Shown: positions 18,214 to 28,465, counted from the first letter of the stretch. The stretch: 64,000 nucleotides of DNA from Marinicella meishanensis (GCF_019931145.1 NZ_JAIOUV010000011.1:62001-126000); one strand, 5' to 3'. The notes: a model not told the origin generated them from the letters alone. Numbers and translations are program-made.

Positions 18214-21200
18214 CTTCTAATTGCAACAAATCTTTGATGTTTTCGAGCAACTCAATTTCTTGGTAAGGTTTACCCAAGTAACGTTCAACCCCAATCTCTT
18301 TGGCCCGGTCTTTGTGTTTTTGTCCGGTTCGTGAGGTGATCATGATGATGGGGATGTCTTTGAACTTATCCGACGCTTTCATGTTGGTGGCCAACTCGAA
18401 GCCGTCCATTCTTGGCATCTCGATATCCAACAACATCAAATCGGGTTTTTGTTCCTGCAGTTTGTTCAAGGCATCCAAACCATCTTTGGCGGTCATCACT
18501 TCAAAATCATTCCGCGTCAACATCCGTTCACCGGCCCGACGCATCGTGATCGAATCATCCACCACCATGATGGTGGTCACGCGATCATCTTCGACCTCCT
18601 CAACCACTTGCACGCCTTCGGCTTCCATTCTGGCCAGTTTCTGCGTGTAGGCCCGGTGCATCGGAATGATGTCCAAAATCAACACCACTGCACCATCACC
18701 GAGAATGGTGGCACCGAAAATTCCGGGCACGGAGGCCACTTGGGTACCCACCGACTTGACCACGATTTCGCGGCCGCCGAAGGTTTGATCCACCCGCAAG
18801 GCCACGCCTTGATCACCGGATTTGATCATCACCAACGGCACCTGGTTGCCTTCAACCATGGCCTCTGAATCAACCGATAACAGCTTGTTCAATTCTTGTA
18901 AATGATACGTTTCACCGGCGTAGTCGTATTCCAGGTCATTTTCCAGGATGCGGCGTCTGAATTCGTCGATGTGCATACGAATCAAACCTTGCACACCCGA
19001 TGCCGGAATCGCATAGCGGTGATCAGCCACTTGCACGATGATGGCTTGGGTCAACGCCAAGGTGTATGGCAAGCGAATCACAAAGGTGGTGCCTTGACCC
19101 TGTTCAGACAGGATCTCGATGCTGCCGCCCAAGCGTTTGATTTCATTGTTGACCACATCCATACCCACACCACGACCAGCCAACTTGGTGACTTGATCAG
19201 CGGTGGACATGCCAGAGTGCAAGATCAATTGCACGATGTCTTGTTCAGTCAATTCATCTTTCTTGTCGATGATGCCACGTTCCATGGCTTTTTTCTTCAA
19301 CACATCGGTGTTGATGCCCGCACCGTCGTCACTGACGGTGATCACCACCTCCGTGGCCTCCCGGCTCAATTCAATGACAATCTGACCTTGGTCGGATTTT
19401 TTGGCTTTCTTGCGGTTGTCTTCAATGCCATGCACCATGGCATTACGAATCATGTGCTCCAACGGTGCCTGGATGCCTTCCAGTACCGTTTTATCCATTT
19501 CACCTTCGGCCCCTTTGACGGTCAACTTGGCTTTCTTGCTCAGTTCCTGACCAGACGTTCGCAGTACCCGCCGCAGTCTGGGTACCAAGGAGTTGAAGGT
19601 CACCAAGCGGGTTTCCATCAAACCTTCTTGCAATTCGGTGTTTACCCGTGATTGTTGAATCAACAAAGTCTCTGAAGAACGCGCAGATTCTTGTAAGTAG
19701 CTTTGAATGTTGGTCAAGTCCGAAACCGACTCCGACAACGACCGTGACAGTTGTTGGATGGTGGAAAATTGGTCCAGTTCCAGTGGATCAAAATCTTCTT
19801 CCAGCTCATCACCTTCAATCTGATAGTTGGAGATAATCTGTGCCTCTGTTTCGTGTTCCAGCTCGCGCAACTGACGACGCACCCGGTCTACCGTGTTTTC
19901 CAATTCGTCAATGTTGAGGCGCAATTCTGCGGCTTGCTGCTCCATTCGCGATCGGTAAATACTCACCTCACCCGCAAAGTTCACCAGCTTATCCAGCAAC
20001 TCTGAATTCACTTTGATTTGTCCACCGGACAACACATTGGCTTTCTTGCGTTGCACCGCAGCCGCCTCTTCTGGGGCATCGGACTCTTCCACCGCCTCAT
20101 CAACCTGGGCCAAGGGATCAAAGAACTCTTCGTCGAGTTTCGATTTCTCTTTGATCTCACCACCTTCTGAGGACAGGATGTCTTCCAGTTGTTGGGTCTC
20201 CTGTTCAATGCTGGTGGTCAAACCATAGTCCTCAGAATTCACCATGCCGTGTAACTTATGCATCACTTGCGACATCATTTCGTGTTGGTCTGATGACACT
20301 TCTTGTTTGCTTTCTGCAATCGACTCAAAAAGTGATTCCAGCTGATGCGACAAATCGCCAATTTGATTCAAACCAGCCATCCTCGCACCCCCTTTCAAGG
20401 TGTGCAAGTCACGCTGTAAAGCTTGTATGATGTTGGTGCTGTCTGGTTTTTCTTCCAGTTCAGCCAATAAGTGGTCAGCCCGATCAAAAATTTCGGTGGC
20501 CTCTTCACTGAAAATCTCCAACAATTCATCATCCAACTCAACTTCAGACGCATCGAATGTGCTGTCCGAATCGGCCTCATCCATGGCCATGAAAGGTGAC
20601 GGCGCTGGTTCTTCAGGCGTGGCTTCTTCAGCAACTTCTTCTTCAGCCGTCTCTTCTTCAGCCGTCTCTTCTTCAGCAGTCTCTTCTTCAGCAGTCTCTT
20701 CTTCAGCAGTCTCTTCTTCAGCCGTCTCTGCTTCAGCAGTCTCGTCTGCTGCGGCTTCTGCTTCAGCCACATCATCAGACGCCGTTTCTGCTGCCAGCGA
20801 TTTCTCGGCTTCTGCTTCCAGTTGGTTGCTCTCGACGGCCAAATCTTCGGCATCTTTGATGTCTTCAACTGACGTATTCAACTCATTGATGCGGTTGACA
20901 AAATACTCACCAATCGAGCCATCTACCGGCACTTCACCGGTTCCCAATAAGTTCAATTGGCTCTTGGCATGGGTGATCACCGCTTCAATCTGACTGATGT
21001 CATCTGTGGTCAGTGTTTGGTCACGATCCATGATCATGATGGACATTTTTTCCAATGGTGTGGTCATGGATGTGATGCCATTAACCGATGCCATGCTGGC
21101 AGCACCATTCAGGGTGTGTACCACCCGCACAAAATCATCGTTGATTTTGGGTTCGTCCTGTTCCATGCAATCGGACACAAATTGGGACATTTCAGATAAG

Positions 21201-24200
21201 TGACCACCCACTTCTTTTTGCAAAATTTCCACAAACACCGGATCCACATCCATGTCATAGGAAGTCTCGGCATCTTCTTCAGATTCAGTCAGGGTCATGA
21301 CATCGGCCGTGTCTTCAGCATCCGCATCGGCGGTATCTTCTACAACCTCAGCCTCGTCATCGGCATCAGCCATGTTCAACAAAGCGGCCACATCCTCTTC
21401 GGACATGTCTTCATCGGATAAATCGAACTCTGCGCTGTCAATTTCCGCCGTCTCTTCTGCGGCCTCTTCGGCAGCCTCTTCTTCAGTGCCAAAGTCCATG
21501 TCAGCCAAATCGACGTCATCCAAGTCCAGGTCGTCCAAATCAAACCCGTCATCATCAGCCGCTTCGGTCTCCGCTTCGGCTTCATCTGCAGACTGGTCAT
21601 CATCCAACAACAATGACTCATCACCTTCAAATTGGGCCAGTTCGGCTTCCAGATCATTGATTTCATCTTCATCCAAATCAATTTCTGCCACCGTGTTGTC
21701 ATCACCACTGTCGGCATCGGCCGCCAGGGCTTCAGCCGCTTCTTCTGCGGCAGTCTCTTCACTGTCAACCGGCACCGGCTCGATTTCATCCACTTCCAAA
21801 TCAATGGACAAGCCATCGGTGTCAAAATCAATCGACATGTCATCTTCGGCATCGGCCTCTTCCACCTCGGTGGCTTCATCGGTGGCCGCTGTTGCCTCCT
21901 CTTGTTCGGTGGCCGCCTCTTCTTGCAGATCAGCCAAATCGTATTCGACAAAATCCAGACTCATGTCTTCTTCATCTTCGGCTTCATCTTCAGCAGCTGC
22001 TGCAACGACATCCTCAATGAGCTCTTCGGTTTCTGATTCAGCGGCTTCTTCGGCTTCAGTTTCAGCAGCTTCTTCAGTGTCAGCTTCAGCCACGTCTTCA
22101 GCCGCTTCTTCAACAGCCTCTTCAACCGTTTCTTCAATGGCTTCTTCTGCCACTTCTTCACCGGCTTCAGTCACTTCTGCAGGGGCCGCTTCGGCGTCAC
22201 TGCTGACTGACTCGGGCTCACCAACCACTTCCATGGCGGTAATGATGGGTTCACCATTGGCCACATTTTCGGCGTTTTGCAACAGGGTTTTGTAACCCAC
22301 AGGCACGGTGCCTTGCTCTTGCAGGGCCGCATACAAACCGGCCGCCATTTCGACCCCGGCATCCAGTATATGTTTGAAGTCAGTGGAATGTTTGATGCCG
22401 CCGTCCAGCAGGCGATTACACATGTTCTCCAACATCCAGCCAAATTCACCAATGGCTTCGGCCCCCACCAAGCGGCCACTGCCTTTCAAAGTGTGGAAAA
22501 TGCGTCGGATTTCGACCAATTTGTCGGCATGTTCATCCGGATCTTCTTTCCACGAACTGTGGCGGTCTTGCATGTTGGCCAACTCTTCCTCGAATTCTTC
22601 CAGGAAGACCTCTTTGATTTCATCGTCCACGTCATCACCAAACTCAACCACCAAGGTTGAGGCCACGGTGGCAGCTTCTGCAGCAGGTTCAGCGTCTTCT
22701 GCCTGGGTTTCTGTGGCCGCCTCATCGGCTGCCTCGGCATCATCCGATTCAGTGGTGGACTCAGTGACGTTCTCAGCATCCGCTTCGGCCTCTTCTGCCA
22801 CTTTTTCACTGGCTGCTTCATCACTGCCTTCGCCGTCGGCAGTCTCTGCGGCTGTGCTGTCTTCGGCCACAGCTTCTTCGGTTTCGGGTGTCGCTGCCAC
22901 GGTTTGTCGGTCATCGTCTTTAGACGCTTGCTGCAGCTCTTCGATTTGTTTGCCCACTTGGGTCAACAAGTTGTCGCGGATGCGCTGTCCTTGATCCAGA
23001 TTTTCCAGGTAGTATTCCAATGATGACACCACGGTGGCCAACTGTTCCAATTGCATTGCCGAAGGCTTGGACTCTTTGCCCAGAATGTCGGTGTTGACGT
23101 AATCAATGATGGCATCCAAATGCCCACCGGCTTCTGATAAATTCAGAATCTTCATGGCACCGGCGATGTCTTTCAACAAACGGGGGTTGTCTTTGACTTG
23201 GTTCTTGTCCCATGGCGATTCAATGAAGGCCACGAAATTGGTTTTGATTTGTTGCAAGTTGATGATCGATTCTTTGGCCAATTGTTGCAAAATGGCTTTT
23301 TGTTCTGACTTGGGAATGACCTCATCTTCGTCGCCAGCAGTCTCATCGGTGATGCCCAATGATTGGATGTGATCACCCAACTGAGATTCAATTTTCAACA
23401 ACGTTTTGGCCACATCCAACAATTCTTCATCCGAAGGACGTTGGTTGTCATCGACCATGGTTTTGAGTTTGTTTTGGTGATCGGTCACCGATTCACGGGC
23501 CACGCCCAACCCCAGGATGCCCAAAGTGTCTGAAATTTTGTGTAAATTCTCCAACAAGGGAGCCAACTCTTCGACTTGAGCAGATTTGTTGCGGATGAAC
23601 AAGTCCAAAGATTCTTGTACCACCAACACATCGTCATTGATCGCTTCGGATACGGTCTGTAACAACTCTTTGTTCTTGCCAGACAAACTGCCTTCGGCGT
23701 GTTTGATTTCGTCTTGATCCGGAATAAACTGGCTCAAATCAAAGAACGATTTGATTTCTTTGCTCAAGCGGCCGCTTTCTTCACTGATGGCAATGTAGTA
23801 CAGCATGTTCTTGGTGATGGCCCGCGAACTGGATTTGGTGTGGGGGCTGCCATCGATCAATTCCTTGATCAGGTGATCCACCTTGCCGGCAATCTGTTTC
23901 ACCGCCACGCCGTCATCAATTTGGTTGTTCATCAAGCCTTCAATGACACCAGAAAAAGTCCAAAACAGTTGTTTCAGGTACACCGGTGACAAAATCATTT
24001 GCAGTTTGGAAATCACCAACTGCATGTTGTTCAAGCCTTTGCTGTCATCGCCATTGCGGATCCAGTTGAGCAAGGCGATTTGGAAGATGGATCGAATTTT
24101 CAACAAGGCGGTTTTCAATTGGTTGCCTTTGAGCGACACATCGTTTTCAACAATGCGATCTGGCACCCCCAATTCCAGATTGGGGTTGAACAAGGCACTT

Positions 24201-24610
24201 TCTGAGAGCAGTTTTTGACTGCGCACGGCCCGCAGGTCATTGACCAGTGGCAACAACACAATGGGCACGTCTTTGTGGCCCAGTTCGATCCGTTCCAGAT
24301 AATCAGGCAACTGCAAAATGCTCTGCATCAACACATCATAGGCGGCGTCTTCATCGGTCAATTTACCATCGATCAAATCTTTGGCCACCCATTCCATTTC
24401 TTCGGCCACCATGGCTGCGCCATACAGTTCGACCATCTTCAAGGTGCCTTGAATTTGGTGCAAATAAGTCACACAAAACTGCAATTGATTGGTGTCTTCG
24501 GAGTCCTCAACGTAGGCTTTCAATGCTTCTTTGGCTCGATTCAGCGTTTCATCAAGCTCAGTTTTTACCCAAGTTAAAGTTGAAAAATCGATTTGTTCTA
24601 TATTACTCAT
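18206..24610 (-). CDS. chpA: ChpA: giant CheA-type hybrid kinase of the type IV pilus Chp system
   Basis: The protein has 2134 residues. Phosphotransfer domains with an intact His are visible at His51 (HQIQGTLKM), His706 (HTLKGSGRL), His1165 (HTLNGAASM) and His1403 (HTLKGGARM). Several further Hpt-like helical bundles between 150 and 570 lack a clear His. The CheA core follows: dimer helices near 1530-1690, ATPase with LEHMIRNAMVHG near 1720 and GRGVGMDVV near 1810, and CheW-like domain near 1880-2000. A C-terminal receiver carries Asp2062 (LLDIEMPRMDG). Very acidic Ala/Glu linkers separate the Hpt units (about 570-650, 820-1120, 1250-1335). Pseudomonas ChpA has the same plan. It directs type IV pilus extension and retraction, and surface sensing. 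Confidence 0.93.
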   Translation of the reverse strand: MSNIEQIDFSTLTWVKTELDETLNRAKEALKAYVEDSEDTNQLQFCVTYLHQIQGTLKMVELYGAAMVAEEMEWVAKDLIDGKLTDEDAAYDVLMQSILQLPDYLERIELGHKDVPIVLLPLVNDLRAVRSQKLLSESALFNPNLELGVPDRIVENDVSLKGNQLKTALLKIRSIFQIALLNWIRNGDDSKGLNNMQLVISKLQMILSPVYLKQLFWTFSGVIEGLMNNQIDDGVAVKQIAGKVDHLIKELIDGSPHTKSSSRAITKNMLYYIAISEESGRLSKEIKSFFDLSQFIPDQDEIKHAEGSLSGKNKELLQTVSEAINDDVLVVQESLDLFIRNKSAQVEELAPLLENLHKISDTLGILGLGVARESVTDHQNKLKTMVDDNQRPSDEELLDVAKTLLKIESQLGDHIQSLGITDETAGDEDEVIPKSEQKAILQQLAKESIINLQQIKTNFVAFIESPWDKNQVKDNPRLLKDIAGAMKILNLSEAGGHLDAIIDYVNTDILGKESKPSAMQLEQLATVVSSLEYYLENLDQGQRIRDNLLTQVGKQIEELQQASKDDDRQTVAATPETEEAVAEDSTAAETADGEGSDEAASEKVAEEAEADAENVTESTTESDDAEAADEAATETQAEDAEPAAEAATVASTLVVEFGDDVDDEIKEVFLEEFEEELANMQDRHSSWKEDPDEHADKLVEIRRIFHTLKGSGRLVGAEAIGEFGWMLENMCNRLLDGGIKHSTDFKHILDAGVEMAAGLYAALQEQGTVPVGYKTLLQNAENVANGEPIITAMEVVGEPESVSSDAEAAPAEVTEAGEEVAEEAIEETVEEAVEEAAEDVAEADTEEAAETEAEEAAESETEELIEDVVAAAAEDEAEDEEDMSLDFVEYDLADLQEEAATEQEEATAATDEATEVEEADAEDDMSIDFDTDGLSIDLEVDEIEPVPVDSEETAAEEAAEALAADADSGDDNTVAEIDLDEDEINDLEAELAQFEGDESLLLDDDQSADEAEAETEAADDDGFDLDDLDLDDVDLADMDFGTEEEAAEEAAEETAEIDSAEFDLSDEDMSEEDVAALLNMADADDEAEVVEDTADADAEDTADVMTLTESEEDAETSYDMDVDPVFVEILQKEVGGHLSEMSQFVSDCMEQDEPKINDDFVRVVHTLNGAASMASVNGITSMTTPLEKMSIMIMDRDQTLTTDDISQIEAVITHAKSQLNLLGTGEVPVDGSIGEYFVNRINELNTSVEDIKDAEDLAVESNQLEAEAEKSLAAETASDDVAEAEAAADETAEAETAEEETAEEETAEEETAEEETAEEETAEEEVAEEATPEEPAPSPFMAMDEADSDSTFDASEVELDDELLEIFSEEATEIFDRADHLLAELEEKPDSTNIIQALQRDLHTLKGGARMAGLNQIGDLSHQLESLFESIAESKQEVSSDQHEMMSQVMHKLHGMVNSEDYGLTTSIEQETQQLEDILSSEGGEIKEKSKLDEEFFDPLAQVDEAVEESDAPEEAAAVQRKKANVLSGGQIKVNSELLDKLVNFAGEVSIYRSRMEQQAAELRLNIDELENTVDRVRRQLRELEHETEAQIISNYQIEGDELEEDFDPLELDQFSTIQQLSRSLSESVSDLTNIQSYLQESARSSETLLIQQSRVNTELQEGLMETRLVTFNSLVPRLRRVLRTSGQELSKKAKLTVKGAEGEMDKTVLEGIQAPLEHMIRNAMVHGIEDNRKKAKKSDQGQIVIELSREATEVVITVSDDGAGINTDVLKKKAMERGIIDKKDELTEQDIVQLILHSGMSTADQVTKLAGRGVGMDVVNNEIKRLGGSIEILSEQGQGTTFVIRLPYTLALTQAIIVQVADHRYAIPASGVQGLIRMHIDEFRRRILENDLEYDYAGETYHLQELNKLLSVDSEAMVEGNQVPLVMIKSGDQGVALRVDQTFGGREIVVKSVGTQVASVPGIFGATILGDGAVVLILDIIPMHRAYTQKLARMEAEGVQVVEEVEDDRVTTIMVVDDSITMRRAGERMLTRNDFEVMTAKDGLDALNKLQEQKPDLMLLDIEMPRMDGFELATNMKASDKFKDIPIIMITSRTGQKHKDRAKEIGVERYLGKPYQEIELLENIKDLLQLEDA
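20623..20747. repeat. 15-bp in-frame tandem repeat inside chpA
   Basis: About seven units of a 15-base motif (TCTTCTTCAGC, then A or C, then GTC on the plus strand) encode AEEET repeats on the minus strand, in the linker before the fourth His-containing Hpt domain. Because 15 is a multiple of three, gain or loss of units would change linker length without breaking the reading frame. Confidence 0.8.
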
Positions 24611-24611
24611 A

Positions 24612-25472
24612 TTATTTCAGTCTGAATGCCAAAGTTCGGTTCTTATTGACACGTTTCATTTTCTCGTGAGACCAGGAATTAATTTCCGTTTGACCCAACA
24701 CCAACAAGCCGTCGTGATTCAAGTGATTCACCAAGCCGTCGAGTATTTGTTCCCGGACCGACTTGTCAAAATACATCAATACATTTTGACAATAAATCAC
24801 ATCGTATTTGATGTTGGATGGTTTGTTGACATCCAACAAATTGAACACCCCAAAAGCCATGCGCTTTTTGATGGCATCTTTGATGGTGAACATTTCATGG
24901 TTCAAGGTTTTGACGCCATCGTGCAATGATGCATCAATGCTGGACAATTTATCGATGGAGTAAAACGCTTGCTTGGCCAGCGCCACAGCCGGCGAGCTGA
25001 CGTCAGTGGCAGTCACGCCAAAATAGGATTTCTTCTCGCTTTGCTTGCACACCGATTGGGCCAACAAGGCCAGGGAGTAAGCTTCTTCTCCGGTGGCACA
25101 ACTGACGGACCAAATTTTGTAACGCAAGGTGCCCTTGGCCCGGAGGATTTTTTGCTCCAGGTCTTCTTTGACCAATTCAAAAGAAGGTGGGTGTCTGAAA
25201 AATGACGTTTCGTGCACGGTCAGTCGATCGACCAATTGCGACCATTCCAGATTGCCTTCAATGCCGGAATTGATGTAATCCCAGTATTTGCTGTAATCCT
25301 GATAGCCAATTTCCCGCATCCTGGACCAAATCTTGGACTGCAAAAACATCTTCCTTTCTTTGGGCACGATGATGCCCAGTCGTTCCGCCAACAAACCAGA
25401 CCAGCGCAGGTAATCTTCCTCGGTCAACGGAGAAATTTGTATGTAACTTTGATTGCTATACATTTTGTACAT
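24612..25472 (-). CDS. pilK: Chemoreceptor methyltransferase PilK (CheR family)
   Basis: This is a CheR-type SAM-dependent methyltransferase of 286 residues. Visible features are the all-alpha N-terminal domain, the SAM loop SVSCATGEEAYSLALL, and the acceptor-side DVIYCQNVLMYFDKSVREQIL. It should methylate glutamates of PilJ. It lies between pilJ and chpA as in Pseudomonas, one base before chpA. The start could be ATG 25472 or ATG 25463; neither ribosome site is strong. Confidence 0.9.
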   Translation of the reverse strand: MYKMYSNQSYIQISPLTEEDYLRWSGLLAERLGIIVPKERKMFLQSKIWSRMREIGYQDYSKYWDYINSGIEGNLEWSQLVDRLTVHETSFFRHPPSFELVKEDLEQKILRAKGTLRYKIWSVSCATGEEAYSLALLAQSVCKQSEKKSYFGVTATDVSSPAVALAKQAFYSIDKLSSIDASLHDGVKTLNHEMFTIKDAIKKRMAFGVFNLLDVNKPSNIKYDVIYCQNVLMYFDKSVREQILDGLVNHLNHDGLLVLGQTEINSWSHEKMKRVNKNRTLAFRLK

Positions 25473-25496
25473 CAGGTGCCATACTTAATGGTGTGA

Positions 25497-27515
25497 TCAG
25501 AAGAACTCGTCGTCTGGTAATTTAAAGTCTTCTACCGACTTCCTCAATTCTGTAGCCAATTCCACCAAGTTTCCAATCGACTCAGCGGTTTGTTGTGTAC
25601 CGGCTGAAGTCTGGGTGGTGATTTCCTGAATCACGTTCATGGTGCCCGAAATGTTGGTCGCGGCCACCGATTGTTGGCGGGCCGCCTCAGAAATGTTTTG
25701 AATCAATTCCGCCAAATCATTCGATACCGTTTCAATCTCGGTCAAGGCCTCACCGGCATCCTCCGCTTTGCGCGCTCCACCCACCACCTCTGAAGTGGTT
25801 TGTTCCATTGAGCGCACCGCTTCGTTGGTGTCGGTTTGAATGGTTTTCACAATGCCCTCAATCTGTCGGGTCGCACTGGATGCCCGTTCGGCCAACTGCT
25901 GTACCTCGTCTGCAACCACCGCAAAACCCCGACCCGATTCACCGGATGAGGCCGCTTGAATCGCTGCGTTCAAGGCCAAAATGTTGGTTTGCTCGGCAAT
26001 GTCGTTAATCAATTCTACGATGTTACCAATTTCTTGCGAACTCTCACCCAAGCGCTTAATTCGCTTCGAGGTGTCCTGAATCTGCGTTCGAATGTTGTTC
26101 ATGCCCTTAATGGTGTCTCGCACCACTTCTGCGCCGTTGTGGGCAATCAGTACAGAACGTTGCGCCACGTCGGCTGACTCCAATGAATTTTTCGAAACCT
26201 CGTCAATGGACACCGCAATTTCATTAATCGCGGCCGATGCGTTGGTGATCTGCGTCGCCTGATGCTCAGAAGCTTCGGCCAAATGCATCGCCGTAGCCTG
26301 TGCTTCCTGGGCCGCAGAGGCCACACCCACCGAGGCGTCATTAATCGTTTTCACCAACGACCTCAAGGCTTCAATCGCGAAGTTGACCGAGTCCGCAATC
26401 GCGCCCGTGATGTCTTCCGACACCGTGGCGTTTACGGTCAAGTCACCATCCGCCAATGAACCCATTTCATCCAGCAGTCGCAAAATCGCTTGTTGGTTTC
26501 GTTCGTTTTGATCTTGGGCCACCGCCGCCCGAATCCGGTCGTTCTTCGACAAGGTGCGGAAAATCCACAACAACCACAAAAAGGACAAACCCGCAATCAC
26601 CCAGCCAATCAACTCAGACGGCACGGTTTGGGTTCTGGTGGCCAATTGTTCACGCAGCTGCTCGGCGTCTTCCACAAACAAATCAGCGTCGATTTCAATG
26701 TCTGCCGCCGCGGTTTGGGCATCGAACAACTCCATCGCACCCAACACCGTTTGGATGTCAGATTGTACGCTGTCAAAAGCGGCATACACCCGACCCAAGG
26801 ATTCAATGGCCTGATCATCGGTCACCGCTTTAATGCGGTCATTGCCGTTGAACATCCCGGTCATCACTTCCTGGAACATACGGGCATCGCGGTCCAAACT
26901 GTCAGCCGCTTGAATGGACGCTGCCCCGCCTTTCAAAATTTCACTCATGCGACGCAACATCCGGTCAGCCAATACCAGTTGTTGTGAGGCCAGGTAAATC
27001 AAGCCACGGTTTTCATTGATCGCCACCAATCGTTTCACCACGGCATCCGAACTGGCTTGCAAGATGGGGATCTCAGAGGCAAATTTATCAGAAATGTCAG
27101 TCAGTTCTTCGATTCGCTCACGCTGGTTGATGATGATCAACGCGTTGTCGTTCATGGTGTTCCACTTGTCTGACAGTGCATCAAACCGCGGTAACACATC
27201 GGTCGGCAATTCAGGGTATTGATCGTTGCCATCGCGCAGCGACCTGATGGTGTCATCAATGATGCGGCGGTCGGTGATCAAATCATCGAAGGCAAACACA
27301 TCACCTGATGAAGCCTGTTTGGCATATTGGGCCAATTGCTGGGCTTTAATCCGCACCTTATCGGTTTCTGTCAAGTGATCAGTCCGGTTCGACTCGATGG
27401 TGGCTAACCAATACGAATGACCAAAGAATGACAGTACCAGGATGACCAGCACCATCAGTTGCCACAACGGCAACGTTCGCGTTCGTTGATCCAAATCTAC
27501 AGCTGAACTGCTCAT
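25497..27515 (-). CDS. pilJ: Methyl-accepting chemoreceptor PilJ
   Basis: This is a 672-residue chemoreceptor for type IV pilus control. An N-terminal transmembrane segment (WQLMVLVILVLSFFGHS) precedes a helical periplasmic region (about 45-300). A second membrane helix (ELIGWVIAGLSFLWLLWIF) and a HAMP-like segment follow. The cytoplasmic coiled coil carries the hairpin tip NDIAEQTNILALNAAIQAAS. There is no C-terminal CheR-docking pentapeptide (it ends DFKLPDDEFF), so PilK must act without it. Length and order match Pseudomonas PilJ, which senses PilA and surface contact. Confidence 0.93.
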   Translation of the reverse strand: MSSSAVDLDQRTRTLPLWQLMVLVILVLSFFGHSYWLATIESNRTDHLTETDKVRIKAQQLAQYAKQASSGDVFAFDDLITDRRIIDDTIRSLRDGNDQYPELPTDVLPRFDALSDKWNTMNDNALIIINQRERIEELTDISDKFASEIPILQASSDAVVKRLVAINENRGLIYLASQQLVLADRMLRRMSEILKGGAASIQAADSLDRDARMFQEVMTGMFNGNDRIKAVTDDQAIESLGRVYAAFDSVQSDIQTVLGAMELFDAQTAAADIEIDADLFVEDAEQLREQLATRTQTVPSELIGWVIAGLSFLWLLWIFRTLSKNDRIRAAVAQDQNERNQQAILRLLDEMGSLADGDLTVNATVSEDITGAIADSVNFAIEALRSLVKTINDASVGVASAAQEAQATAMHLAEASEHQATQITNASAAINEIAVSIDEVSKNSLESADVAQRSVLIAHNGAEVVRDTIKGMNNIRTQIQDTSKRIKRLGESSQEIGNIVELINDIAEQTNILALNAAIQAASSGESGRGFAVVADEVQQLAERASSATRQIEGIVKTIQTDTNEAVRSMEQTTSEVVGGARKAEDAGEALTEIETVSNDLAELIQNISEAARQQSVAATNISGTMNVIQEITTQTSAGTQQTAESIGNLVELATELRKSVEDFKLPDDEFF

Positions 27516-27533
27516 ATATTTCTACCTCGTCAT

Positions 27534-28079
27534 TTATTTGATGGATGCATTTTGGAAGCGTGCATCCTGAACCAACTGGTCCATATCGAAGACGTTCCAG
27601 ACCACATCATCATGGCTGAAAAATTTATCACAATAAGAATATATGCGTGAGTCGTTTTCCCCCTCAACATCTTCCCATTGGCTTTGTTTAAAGTGTCTTT
27701 GCCCGAATACTTCATCCACCACCAAGCCTGCTTGTCCACCTGGCTGGTTGATGACCAGCATCCGCGAGTGTTTGGTGAGTTTGGCCGATTCTCCAGTCAA
27801 GTAGGACCGCAGATCAATGGCCGGAATCAAGTTACTTCTGATGTTCACCAGGCCCAACACCCAATTGTCGATCCCAGGGATCTTGACCAGCTCTGGCAAA
27901 ATCACCACCTCATTGACTTCATCCACCTCAGAGACCAGGTGGGTGTCACCAATTTTGAAACCGATGCCGGACCAATCGCCCAGGTCGGTTTCTTCTTCAG
28001 CGGTGCCCAACGCATGAGACACGCTTCTTTTTTCATATTCAAGTAACAACTCGAACGGTTTGATGATTTGCTTACTCAT
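27534..28079 (-). CDS. pilI: CheW-like coupling protein PilI
   Basis: This is a 181-residue CheW-fold protein with SGIGFKIGDTHLVSEVDEVNEVV, GIDNWVLGLVNIRSNLIPAIDLRSYL and a conserved C-terminal half. It couples PilJ to ChpA. It follows pilG by five bases and precedes pilJ by 18. Confidence 0.92.
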   Translation of the reverse strand: MSKQIIKPFELLLEYEKRSVSHALGTAEEETDLGDWSGIGFKIGDTHLVSEVDEVNEVVILPELVKIPGIDNWVLGLVNIRSNLIPAIDLRSYLTGESAKLTKHSRMLVINQPGGQAGLVVDEVFGQRHFKQSQWEDVEGENDSRIYSYCDKFFSHDDVVWNVFDMDQLVQDARFQNASIK

Positions 28080-28084
28080 ACGAA

Positions 28085-28465
28085 TCAGTCTCTTTTTACA
28101 TGTGTTTCGATGGCTTCAATTAATTCTTCTTTGGTGAAAGGTTTGGTCAGGTATTCTTCGGCGCCGACCACCCGGCCTTTGGCCTTGTCGAACAAACCAT
28201 CCTTACTGGACAACATGATCACGGGTGTGGATTTGTGCTCACTGTTCATTTTGATCAAGGCGCATGTTTTGTAACCATCCAGTCTGGGCATCATGATGTC
28301 GACAAAAATGATGTGCGGCTCCAAATCTGAAATTTGAGACAACGCTTCATACCCGTTGTCTACCGTAATGACGTCACACCCTTCTTTTTTGAGTAATGTT
28401 TCTGCGGTTCGGCGAATGGTCTTACTGTCATCGATCACCATCACTTTTAAACCTTCTAAATTCAT
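28085..28465 (-). CDS. pilG: Response regulator PilG
   Basis: This 126-residue single receiver domain is very close in sequence to Pseudomonas PilG. It has KVMVIDDSKTIRRTAETLLK at the N-terminus, FVDIMMPRLDGYKTCALIK with the phosphoacceptor Asp, and VIMLSSKDGLFDKAKGR before the conserved Lys. PilG promotes pilus extension in twitching. The ATG at 28465 has GGAGA upstream. It opens the pil-chp operon. The second regulator, pilH, which normally follows, is absent here. Confidence 0.93.
   Translation of the reverse strand: MNLEGLKVMVIDDSKTIRRTAETLLKKEGCDVITVDNGYEALSQISDLEPHIIFVDIMMPRLDGYKTCALIKMNSEHKSTPVIMLSSKDGLFDKAKGRVVGAEEYLTKPFTKEELIEAIETHVKRD

Noticed and set aside
21297-22295. A 332-codon Ser-rich open frame on the plus strand
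   Set aside because: It is the reverse complement of the Ala/Glu-rich linkers of chpA; its Ser-rich composition is a direct result of that.
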